From: Sideroxydans sp. CL21
GTDB lineage: Bacteria; Pseudomonadota; Gammaproteobacteria; Burkholderiales; Gallionellaceae
Direction: 5' to 3'
Length of the DNA stretch: 64,000 nt
Assembly: GCF_902459525.1 (NCBI RefSeq)
Contig: NZ_LR699166.1
Span: 3,484,501 to 3,548,500, forward strand
Shown one piece after another: positions 56,825 through 64,000 of the stretch. The translations under genes were made by a program, and so were the position numbers. Each line of letters starts with the position of its first letter. The stretch's first letter is position 1. Under the pieces are notes generated by a model. The model saw only the letters and a program-made list of their open reading frames with translations, did no database searches and had not been told where the DNA came from.

Positions 56825-57637
56825 TCAGAAGCTATACCTCAATCCGGCTGCAAACGTGTTGTTGCCCAGGTATCTGCCCTTGGTATCCGTGTAGAAAGTC
56901 TTGTTGGCATTGGTGGTGATGAGCGCAGCAGTTGCACTTAAGCCATTGCCAAAATCCTTGGCCAAGGTCAACGACATGTCGGTATAGTTGCCCAGGTTTC
57001 CGGTCTGGTTCGGGATGAACTGATGTCCGATATGGGGCGTGAGCGTGAAGCCGTGAGTCATATCTACAGCCGCACTGAGGTCAAAATACTGACTTCCGGA
57101 GCTGTTCAGGTTACCCAGGAAATTGCCGACACTGCGGTTGTATTTCAGTGTGTATATTTCGTAAGTAAGATCACCGTACATTTCAACTGTGCTGGCGTTC
57201 CCAAATGTGCCGGCAGGATAGAAACCCGCCACGCCGGAATTGTTACCCGGATACTGGTATGTGATCACACCCACGTCGTACGAAAAATTGGTATCGGTAA
57301 TTTGCGCCCGATACCCGCCATACAGGTCGAGCTCGTAACTTCCTTTTGTGGCGCCATTGAACTCCTTTACCCATTTCACATTGGAAGCGGCGGTGCCCAG
57401 GTAAACGCCACTCTTGGTGGTCAAGTCGATTCCGCCCTGAAGGGCCGGATCGCCCGAAGTCTGGGCAATACCGCGCACACGGTAGTCGGAGAGCACCCCC
57501 ACGTTGTAGGCCAGGCTGTAATCGGGAACAGGCGCTTCTTCTGCATGAGCGGCCAGAGAAAAGCCGAGCGCCACGGCAGGCAACACCACTTTGGAAAGCG
57601 AATGTTGAAATGTGTTCTTCAAAAGGTTGGGGTTCAT
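56825..57637 (-). CDS. TorF-family putative porin
   Basis: A 270-residue outer membrane barrel of the proteobacterial TorF (TIGR02001-like) family. A signal peptide (AALGFSLAAHAEE-type cleavage) is followed by VGVLSDYRVRGIAQTSGDPA, typical for the family, and the chain ends in GLRYSF. It lies between the binding protein and permease genes and probably lets the substrate through the outer membrane. Confidence 0.9.
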   Translation of the reverse strand: MNPNLLKNTFQHSLSKVVLPAVALGFSLAAHAEEAPVPDYSLAYNVGVLSDYRVRGIAQTSGDPALQGGIDLTTKSGVYLGTAASNVKWVKEFNGATKGSYELDLYGGYRAQITDTNFSYDVGVITYQYPGNNSGVAGFYPAGTFGNASTVEMYGDLTYEIYTLKYNRSVGNFLGNLNSSGSQYFDLSAAVDMTHGFTLTPHIGHQFIPNQTGNLGNYTDMSLTLAKDFGNGLSATAALITTNANKTFYTDTKGRYLGNNTFAAGLRYSF

Positions 57638-57685
57638 GAAAGTTTCCTTTTTTTGCAGGTTAAAAGTAGGGGTTCTAAATTATGC

Positions 57686-58684
57686 TCAGTTTGCATTCGT
57701 GAAAGACGGATCGATGTAGCTGGGCACGTTCTGACTCAAGCCGTACGCCTTGTTGTACCAATTGAAGGTATTCGCAATTTCGGTAGAACCATAAATGGAT
57801 CGATAGCCTTCAGCCTTGACATATACCTTCTTGCCCTCTTCAAGCGTCAGCAGCTTTGTGCCTTTAAGAAGAGGCAGGTACTCCGCCGGGCTCACGCCGG
57901 AACGGGCCGCCATGATCTTGACCGCATCTGCCTGAGTCTCGGGATTTTCAATGTAGGCGACTACCTTGTTCCACATCTTGACCACTTTTTGCCAGTCATC
58001 GCGACGATCCTTGACGCTCGCTGGATTAACCGCCAATACGTCATAGATCAAGCCCGGTTCGTCGGCGGAGGTATAGATCGCCTTGGCGCCCGGAACCGCT
58101 TTTCTGGCTTGGCCTGCGATGGGCTCCCAGGCTCCGATGGCAGAGATATCGTTGGATGCGAGCATTTGTGGCATTTCGTTGGTTTTGGCACCGACGATTT
58201 CGATATCATCTGCCTTCATGCCGGCTTTCTTCATGCCATTGCGCAACAACAGATGCTCAACCAAACCCACTTCCACAGACACCTTCTTGCCCTTCAGGTC
58301 GGTCAGTGTCTTGATGCCCGGTTTGGCAATGATCATATCGTTTCCGTTGGAATAGTCGGTTATCAGAATCATCTTGCTTCTGCCGCCACCGGCGCCCGTA
58401 ACGAGCGCGTCGCCATTGGTCATGAAGACCCCATCAATCTTGCCAGCCGCGAACGCGTCCATTGATGCAGAGTAATCGAACCATTGGAACTTCACGTCAA
58501 CACCGGCATCCTTGAACCAACCCTTGTCAATCGCCACCTGCCAAGCCACCCAGCCAGGCCAGTCGCTGTAACCTATCGTCAAGGGTTGGGCCGCATTTGC
58601 AGAAATGGAACAAAAGGCCGCCATGGTAACCAGCGCACCTGCCATCCAACGCTTCATTGCCTTACCGAATCTATTTACATTCAT
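57686..58684 (-). CDS. NitT/TauT-type ABC transporter substrate-binding protein
   Basis: A 332-residue periplasmic binding protein. The signal peptide ends in ISANA. Mature features: LTIGYSDWPGWVAWQVAIDK, FQWFDYSASMDAFAAGKIDG, and GKKVSVEVGLVEHLLLRNGM, typical of the taurine/nitrate/urea-cluster group. The ATG at 58684 follows GGAGA by 5 nt; the sigma-54 transcript start lies near 58737, which excludes the earlier ATG. Confidence 0.93.
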   Translation of the reverse strand: MNVNRFGKAMKRWMAGALVTMAAFCSISANAAQPLTIGYSDWPGWVAWQVAIDKGWFKDAGVDVKFQWFDYSASMDAFAAGKIDGVFMTNGDALVTGAGGGRSKMILITDYSNGNDMIIAKPGIKTLTDLKGKKVSVEVGLVEHLLLRNGMKKAGMKADDIEIVGAKTNEMPQMLASNDISAIGAWEPIAGQARKAVPGAKAIYTSADEPGLIYDVLAVNPASVKDRRDDWQKVVKMWNKVVAYIENPETQADAVKIMAARSGVSPAEYLPLLKGTKLLTLEEGKKVYVKAEGYRSIYGSTEIANTFNWYNKAYGLSQNVPSYIDPSFTNAN

Positions 58685-58747
58685 TGTCGTCTCCGATTTG
58701 TCTATGGTATTACTGGATTGAATATTCGTAATATTCATTAATCATTC

Positions 58748-58763
58748 AGCAATAACGATGCCA
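58748..58763 (-). promoter_or_regulatory. Sigma-54 promoter for the ABC transporter operon
   Basis: The minus strand reads TGGCATCGTTATTGCT, matching the sigma-54 consensus with GG and GC exactly 10 nt apart. Transcription would begin near 58737 and give a 5' leader of about 53 nt before the binding-protein start. The promoter implies control by nitrogen status through an NtrC-type activator. Confidence 0.75.
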
Positions 58764-58849
58764 GACTACAAATTTTTCAGTTTGCCGTTGTTTTTATTGA
58801 GATTAGATTGTTTTCACTGATTGAATGCTGCGCTAAAACACAGGCGACT

Positions 58850-58889
58850 CGCACCAACATTGAACGCAACACGCACCAAAAGTAGTGCA
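58850..58889 (-). promoter_or_regulatory. Two NtrC-like activator sites
   Basis: On the plus strand, CGCACCAACATTGAACGCA (58850-58868) and CGCACCAAAAGTAGTGCA (58872-58889) are imperfect dyads resembling the NtrC site TGCACCAACATGGTGCA. They sit 100-140 nt upstream of the sigma-54 promoter, the usual position for such an activator. Match to each half-site is partial. Confidence 0.55.
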
Positions 58890-59012
58890 CCCGGGTTTGC
58901 TTTGCCTGAAAGAAAAATCACTCAAAATTTCAGGGACAATTTTCCGGAACGCTGGGACAGAGTTAGTCATTCGACAAACGTTGTGTTGATGATGTGAATG
59001 GTGTGATCAGGA

Positions 59013-59903
59013 TCAAATATGCGCAGCAGCCTCTGATCGAGCTTCGATTATTGCTGCCGTCAGAATAAGGAACCCGCCTGTGATTTCCTGCATGGACAAT
59101 TGCTCTCCCCCGATCAACACTGCGGAAAATACGCCGACAACCAGTTCCGCCAGCAACAAGATCGCCGCCTTGCCCGCATCAAGGCGCGCCACACCGTAGA
59201 AAGTCGCCAGCGTGCCGGGCAATACCCAGAACAAACCGAGTGCGGACAGTATTCCCAGCTGCATGACATCGAGCGTCTGCATGGGCTTGGCTTCCCGGCA
59301 CATGAAGCCGAACGAAATGAGGGCACATCCTGCGTTGATCGCCACTGCCCGCACCGTGTCCGGCAAGCCGTGACCAACCCGGATAGCCACATTGTTGAAG
59401 GCGAAAGCCAGTCCGGAAGAGAGCGCAAGCATATCTATCGCAGACAGCGGCGTCGAAAATATCTCGGGGCCGCCCAAGGTCGCGGCCAGTCCTGCCAGTG
59501 CAAGTCCCAGCGCAATGAGTCGCAACCGTGTGAACGCTTCGCCCAGGAATATCCTTGCCGCAAGGATCGTCCACACAGGTGCCAGGTAAAACAGCAACAT
59601 GACGCGGACCACGCTTCCCGCAGCGAGAGAGGTGACCAATGCCGCGGTGGCCCAGCCGCCCAGTGCGGCTATAAGCAGGATCAGCCGTATCTGTCCGCGC
59701 AATTGCGCCAAATTATTCCAAACGAAGGGCAACAGCAGCAGCACCGACAAGCCAAACGCATATACCTGCACAATGCCGCCCTGGATGCCGAACATGGAGA
59801 GCGATTTGAGCGGCCACCAGAACAGCCCCCAGAACACCGAGCCCGCAAGCAGTGCCGAGACGGCCTTCTGCCGCGGTTGAAAGGTGAGTCCGAACATGGT
59901 CAC
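59013..59903 (-). CDS. EamA-family (DMT) transporter
   Basis: A 296-residue protein with ten helices in two EamA repeats (helix 1 region SALLAGSVFWGLFWWPLKSL, and the second repeat beginning near ALSSGLAFAFNNVAIRVG). DMT members export or import metabolites. Overlaps the epimerase-like gene by 4 nt. It ends 110 nt before the NtrC-like sites. Confidence 0.88.
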   Translation of the reverse strand: MTMFGLTFQPRQKAVSALLAGSVFWGLFWWPLKSLSMFGIQGGIVQVYAFGLSVLLLLPFVWNNLAQLRGQIRLILLIAALGGWATAALVTSLAAGSVVRVMLLFYLAPVWTILAARIFLGEAFTRLRLIALGLALAGLAATLGGPEIFSTPLSAIDMLALSSGLAFAFNNVAIRVGHGLPDTVRAVAINAGCALISFGFMCREAKPMQTLDVMQLGILSALGLFWVLPGTLATFYGVARLDAGKAAILLLAELVVGVFSAVLIGGEQLSMQEITGGFLILTAAIIEARSEAAAHI

Positions 59904-60769
59904 TTCACACTGCTGTCAGTCGAATGGCCGTTGCTGCACCAATTCTCAAAATGCTCGAGTTCGGTTCTTCCCATCCACGCATTGATCTCCCACAAATCGG
60001 CAACCGGCAGCTGCGTGAATGGCATGGTATGCAAATAGCCGTCCGGGCCGAACTCAGGGGTCATCGTTGTGAGGGAATTTCCGTTGTCGCGCTGTGCCGA
60101 CCAGATCGCTTCCCAATAGCGCTGATGCGATGCCAGCGCACCCGCATATTCCGGCGAGGCCGGATGGGGTACTTGCGGTCCCTGGTCATAACCGACGCGG
60201 GCATGAATGTGACGGGCATGCCGCGCAACTTCCTTGACCGCATCCCAGTCGTGATCCAGTTGCCGCTCCATCACCACTACCCAGTGGCTGAAGTCGCAAG
60301 TGAGTTGCAATTCCGGCAGGCGCTGCAAGATATCGATCGTGGTCCAGGGGTTATACAATGAGCGACTGCGGTGCGTCTCAAAGCTGCATTCGATGTTCAT
60401 TCTCGCAGCGACTTCTTGCACTTCGCCGAAGAAGCGCACACTTTGTTCCAACTGCCATGCATCGCAACCGCCGATAACGGTCACCCATTGAGGTTCAAGC
60501 GAGCGTCCGAGTTGAAGCTGGCGCTCGACATCGGCGATATGTTCTTCCACTGTCGCCTGGCGTCGGGGCACATAACCGCCTGCCGTCACGATCTCCTGAA
60601 TGTAGCGCAAGCCCCACGTCTGCAATATGGACTGCAATTCATCGCGACGTGTCTGCGGCATATCCGCATTTCCTTCCAGGCCGACAAAACCCGCATCAAC
60701 GGCCTGATAGGCAGCCTTGTTCAGCGAGCCGCCATGCCCCCATAGCGTTTTGAACAATTGCAGTTCCAT
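59900..60769 (-). CDS. TIM-barrel sugar-phosphate isomerase/epimerase-like protein
   Basis: A 289-residue AP-endonuclease-2/xylose isomerase-like TIM barrel. Metal ligands are suggested by ECSFETHRSRS (Glu), LTCDFSHWV (Asp/His), HIHARVGYDQG (His) and MTPEFGPDGY (Glu). Found here between allophanate hydrolase and a transporter, so it probably acts on a nitrogen compound rather than a sugar. The ATG at 60769 is used, 5 nt after the allophanate hydrolase stop. Confidence 0.85.
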   Translation of the reverse strand: MELQLFKTLWGHGGSLNKAAYQAVDAGFVGLEGNADMPQTRRDELQSILQTWGLRYIQEIVTAGGYVPRRQATVEEHIADVERQLQLGRSLEPQWVTVIGGCDAWQLEQSVRFFGEVQEVAARMNIECSFETHRSRSLYNPWTTIDILQRLPELQLTCDFSHWVVVMERQLDHDWDAVKEVARHARHIHARVGYDQGPQVPHPASPEYAGALASHQRYWEAIWSAQRDNGNSLTTMTPEFGPDGYLHTMPFTQLPVADLWEINAWMGRTELEHFENWCSNGHSTDSSVK

Positions 60770-60774
60770 GGAAA

Positions 60775-62544
60775 TCAGCTCAACTGCCGCAGATAGGCTC
60801 GCCATCCGCCAAAGCGGGAAATATCGGCCGCATCCTTTGCGGCATACTGCTCGCAGACAAAACCCTGAACCTGTTCGCCGCTTGCCAGTGTGATGGTGCC
60901 GATACCGAGCGGCGCGGGTATGCCAGCCACGAATGAACCGAATTCGCGCGCGGGCATTTCCCATACTTCCACTTCAATGGCACCGCCTGCCTCACCATTC
61001 TCCACGCGCACCATACCCGGACGATACGGTGGGCCTCCGGGCAATGCATACAGCTTGTAATCGGCCGAACTGCTGGTGCATGTCACCAGGTGCGCGCCTC
61101 GACTTGTGAGCTGGTGATTAAGCGGGAGTCCCTCGAGGTGTGCGCCACAAACTGCGACGCGGATTCTTCCGGTCAGCAATTTTTCTTTTTCTGCGGGTAA
61201 ATCGTTCGCGTCATGGAACAACCGATCGGCCAGATGCAGCAATGGAATGTCCTGATGTGCAGGTGCTGCCAGCGTGATGCCGAATGGCAGGCCGTTGTCC
61301 TGAAAGCCTGCCGGAACTGCTACCGCAGCATAATCCAGCAGGTTCATGAAGTTGGTGTAATAGCCGAGGTTCGCATTCAGGCGTATCGGGTCGGCCTGCA
61401 TCTCGTCTATGCGATAGATGGTTCCGGCGGTCGGCGTGACCAGACAATCGATCCTGTTCCAGACCGATGCGGTTTCCTTGCGCAACGCTTCCAGCTGGTA
61501 CATGCCGCTGAACGCATCGGCCGCGGAGAATTTCTTTGCACCGGCGATGATCTCGCGCACCACCGGATTGACGTGTTCCGCATTTGCATCGAAGAATTCG
61601 CGGATCGCGACATAGCGTTCCGCTACCCATGGCCCTTCGTACAGCAGGCGTGCCGCATTCAGGAACGGGGCGAAATCGACTTCGACCGCTGTACCGCCGA
61701 TGGCACGCAACGCATCGCAACTGCGCTGGAACAAAGTGGCAGCCTGCTGATTGCCAAAGAACTGCAATTGCTCGGCGCGCGGCACACCGAAACGGAAAGT
61801 TTCGGCGCGTCCGAAATCAAAACCGTGCGGCAGCATCGGACGCGAGTAGGCGTCCTGCTCGTCGTACCCGGCTGCCACAGACAACACACTGCCGGCATCA
61901 GCCGTGTTGAGCGCAAAGATGGAAACGCAATCCAGCGAACGACAGGCAGGTACCACGCCGCAGGTGGATAACCAGCCTCTCGTCGCTTTTACGCCGACCA
62001 AATTGTTGAACGCGGCGGGTACGCGACCCGAACCGGCAGTGTCGGTACCCAGACTGAAGCTGGCCAGCCCCAGCGCAACGGCTACTGCCGAACCCGAGCT
62101 GGAACCGCCGGAAATATAGTCCGCGTCATACGCGTTGCGGCATGCGCCGTGCGGCGAACGTGTACCGTTCAGCCCGGTAGCGAATTGATCCAGGTTGGTT
62201 TTTCCGACGGGGATCGCACCCGCTTCGATCAGGCGTTGCACCACCGTCGCATGACGTTGCGGCTGATAGGCAAATTCAGGACAGCCTGCCGTAGTCGGCG
62301 CACCCGCCAGATCGATGTTGTCCTTGATGGCGAACGGAATGCCGTACAAAGGCAGCGTAACAGGATCCTTGTTTTGCAGGGCCGACACGTAGTCACTGAT
62401 TTCCGCCAACGACAAGCGGTGGATCCAGACGTGGTGCGGGTCGTCGCCGATGCGCGCCAGAATATCCTGCATGACGGCCAGCGGATGCAGCTCGCCTGCA
62501 AGATAGCGTTTACGGAGTGCATTTATGCTCAGATCGTTTTTCAT
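60775..62544 (-). CDS. atzF: Allophanate hydrolase
   Basis: A 589-residue amidase-signature enzyme converting allophanate to two CO2 and two NH3. Catalytic Lys (GIPFAIKDNIDLAG), cis-Ser (SGGSSSGSAVAVAL) and nucleophile Ser (GTDTAGSGRVPAA) are present, and the C-terminal domain (residues about 450-589, ending WRAYLRQLS) is complete. The ATG at 62544 after GAGGGA is preferred to the one at 62559, which overlaps the urea carboxylase end. Confidence 0.92.
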   Translation of the reverse strand: MKNDLSINALRKRYLAGELHPLAVMQDILARIGDDPHHVWIHRLSLAEISDYVSALQNKDPVTLPLYGIPFAIKDNIDLAGAPTTAGCPEFAYQPQRHATVVQRLIEAGAIPVGKTNLDQFATGLNGTRSPHGACRNAYDADYISGGSSSGSAVAVALGLASFSLGTDTAGSGRVPAAFNNLVGVKATRGWLSTCGVVPACRSLDCVSIFALNTADAGSVLSVAAGYDEQDAYSRPMLPHGFDFGRAETFRFGVPRAEQLQFFGNQQAATLFQRSCDALRAIGGTAVEVDFAPFLNAARLLYEGPWVAERYVAIREFFDANAEHVNPVVREIIAGAKKFSAADAFSGMYQLEALRKETASVWNRIDCLVTPTAGTIYRIDEMQADPIRLNANLGYYTNFMNLLDYAAVAVPAGFQDNGLPFGITLAAPAHQDIPLLHLADRLFHDANDLPAEKEKLLTGRIRVAVCGAHLEGLPLNHQLTSRGAHLVTCTSSSADYKLYALPGGPPYRPGMVRVENGEAGGAIEVEVWEMPAREFGSFVAGIPAPLGIGTITLASGEQVQGFVCEQYAAKDAADISRFGGWRAYLRQLS

Positions 62545-62551
62545 CGTTCCC

Positions 62552-64000
62552 TCACTCATCGCTGTGGATTACCAGCAGGTCTTGCCCGGCGGAGACTTGT
62601 CCGCCCGCACGGCAATTCAATTGAAGGATCTCGCCGTCACAGGGAGCGAGCACCGCGATCTCCATCTTCATCGACTCGATGACCACCAGCGTATCGCCCG
62701 CCCTGACCTTGCTGCCAACCTCGACAGACATGGCCCACACGTTGCCCGCGACATGGGCTGTCACGGCACGGCTACCCGGCGGCAGGTCAAGTTCACTGTC
62801 CGTTCCGGCATCTGCCACCGTGCTGTCCGTGGCGTACTCCGCCTGACCGTTGGCTTTCCACATCTCGCGCTCTGTGGCGAACGCGGCACGCTGCGTGTTG
62901 CGGAATGCACTGATCTCCCTGTCGTTGGTATGCAGGTACTGGTTGTATTCCTTCAGACTGAAGGTGGTCTCCTCGGTTTTGAGCTGGAAACGTCCGGCCA
63001 CGAAGTCCTCGCGCATCTTGAGCAACTCCTGCTCCGACACCGGATAAAAGCGAATCTGGTCGAAGAAGCGCAGCAACCATGGTTTTCCTTGCTCGAAGTC
63101 AGCCGTCTGTTTGTAACGGTTCCACATCTGAACGGTGCGTCCGACAAACTGGTAACCGCCGGGACCTTCCATGCCGTAGACACACATATAGGCACCGCCG
63201 ATGCCGACAGCGTTCTCCGGAGTCCAGGTACGTGCAGGGTTATATTTGGTCGTGACCAGGCGGTGCCGCGGATCGAGCGGCGTGGCCACCGGCGCACCAA
63301 GATAGACATCCCCAAGACCCAGCACCAGATAGCTCGCGTCGAACACGATACGTTTTACCTGTTCGATGTCGGCAATGCCGTTGATGCGGCGGATGAACTC
63401 GATGTTGCTCGGACACCAGGGCGCATCCTTGCGTACCGACTGCATATATTTCTCGATCGCCAGTTTTGTCGAAGGGTCGTCCCACGACAACGGAAGATGC
63501 ACGATGCGTGTTGGCACCTCCATGTCTGAAATGGGTGGCAGCTGCTTCTCTGCTTTGATGAGTTTCTTTACCAATTCGCCGCGCGACATCACGCGACTGT
63601 CGAAATGGATCTGCAACGAGCGGATACCGGGAGTCAGATCGAGGACGCCTTGCAGCTTTCCCTCGCTCATCGCCTGCTGCACCCATTGCATCAGCGCGTG
63701 TACCCGGAATCGCAGATTGATATCGAGCACCAGCGGCCCATACTCGATGAGCAGGTTGCGGTCGCCGGACTGGCGATAAACCACCTGTACCTGCTCACCC
63801 TTGGCCGGAATACTGTGAATGACGGGGCTGCCCATCTTTTTGGCGGCTGGAAACTCGCGTGGCGCCCTCGGCAAGCTCAGCCCTGCGATGGTCTCGTCTT
63901 GCAGCTGTTCGAGGTGATTCGCCTGCTCCAGGGTCATCCAGCGGAAGCGCACCGTATCCCCCGGCCGCAGTTGACCCATCTTCCATAGTTCGCCATGGAC
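62552..64000 (-). CDS. uca: Urea carboxylase, C-terminal part (gene continues beyond the window)
   Basis: A 483-codon frame open to the right edge, so only the 3' third is seen. It contains the end of the KipA-like domain, the KipI-like domain (about VVYRQSGDRNLLIEYGPLVL to YLVLGLGDVYLGAPV), and the biotinyl domain with VIESMKMEIAV (biotin on Lys). The biotin carboxylase domain lies outside. The enzyme carboxylates urea (or, in related forms, guanidine) to allophanate for the next enzyme. Confidence 0.92.
   Translation of the reverse strand, partial: VHGELWKMGQLRPGDTVRFRWMTLEQANHLEQLQDETIAGLSLPRAPREFPAAKKMGSPVIHSIPAKGEQVQVVYRQSGDRNLLIEYGPLVLDINLRFRVHALMQWVQQAMSEGKLQGVLDLTPGIRSLQIHFDSRVMSRGELVKKLIKAEKQLPPISDMEVPTRIVHLPLSWDDPSTKLAIEKYMQSVRKDAPWCPSNIEFIRRINGIADIEQVKRIVFDASYLVLGLGDVYLGAPVATPLDPRHRLVTTKYNPARTWTPENAVGIGGAYMCVYGMEGPGGYQFVGRTVQMWNRYKQTADFEQGKPWLLRFFDQIRFYPVSEQELLKMREDFVAGRFQLKTEETTFSLKEYNQYLHTNDREISAFRNTQRAAFATEREMWKANGQAEYATDSTVADAGTDSELDLPPGSRAVTAHVAGNVWAMSVEVGSKVRAGDTLVVIESMKMEIAVLAPCDGEILQLNCRAGGQVSAGQDLLVIHSDE

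Noticed and set aside
58685-59012. Guanidine riboswitch (ykkC or mini-ykkC) before the ABC operon
   Set aside because: No ACGR hairpin loops or ykkC core motifs; a sigma-54 promoter explains the region better.

Overview
The window looks like chromosomal DNA of a betaproteobacterium, most plausibly of the Nitrosomonadales/Gallionellaceae group. This is inferred from gene content: a three-gene cytochrome bc1 operon (petABC), gatCAB, a mreBCD-mrdA-rodA-rlpA cell-shape operon, CheY-free c-di-GMP signalling, a bacteriohemerythrin, a DsrC/TusE-like protein and several families typical of that group. No rRNA, tRNA or CRISPR array was found. Most of the window is ordinary core or semi-core genome broken by small repeats.

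Layout. 1-2.4 kb: a truncated exported lipoprotein, then a toxin-antitoxin locus whose toxin has a premature stop, followed by a second HigA-type antitoxin. 2.4-16.5 kb: mixed single genes (membrane protein, lytic transglycosylase, a small operon around a cysteine-less DsrC-like protein, YecA/SEC-C protein, hydrolases, CPA1 antiporter, aldehyde dehydrogenase, PEBP, isochorismatase, TPMT, GlcG-like protein). A class I c-di-GMP riboswitch precedes a 60-residue cysteine-containing protein at about 15.1-15.5 kb. 17-22.8 kb: a membrane GGDEF-EAL protein and a large Kelch/Ig-like lipoprotein. 22.9-29.9 kb: RlmL-like methyltransferase, HemJ, then a tightly overlapping six-gene operon (VanZ, 2Fe-2S ferredoxin, hydrolase, ABC ATPase, thioesterase, ABC permease) interrupted by a 180-bp MITE, then bacteriohemerythrin. 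29.9-31.7 kb: a DUF3800 gene between long inverted repeats. 31.8-38.6 kb: the cell-shape operon. 38.7-42.7 kb: gatC-gatA-DUF3050-gatB. 42.8-49.2 kb: petABC, SDR, dsbA, SPOR protein, argS. 49.5-51.7 kb: DUF4337, PAP2 and MipA/OmpV proteins, with a decayed copy of the PAP2 3' end nearby.

52.1-64 kb is a coherent nitrogen-scavenging cluster, all on the minus strand: urea carboxylase (3' part only), allophanate hydrolase, a TIM-barrel epimerase-like protein and an EamA transporter; then a good sigma-54 promoter with two NtrC-like sites; then a NitT/TauT-type binding protein, a TorF-type porin, permease, ATPase, creatininase-family hydrolase, type III glutamine synthetase-like ligase and a NikR-like regulator that has lost two of the four nickel ligands. 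The genes together suggest outer- and inner-membrane uptake of a small amide or amine nitrogen compound, its hydrolysis or carboxylation, and capture of the nitrogen as glutamine or a gamma-glutamyl product. The substrate cannot be read from the sequence.

The most unusual non-coding feature is a 54-60 nt stem-loop element present three times with compensatory base changes in its stem. One copy is present in one arm of an inverted repeat and precisely absent from the other arm, so it appears mobile.
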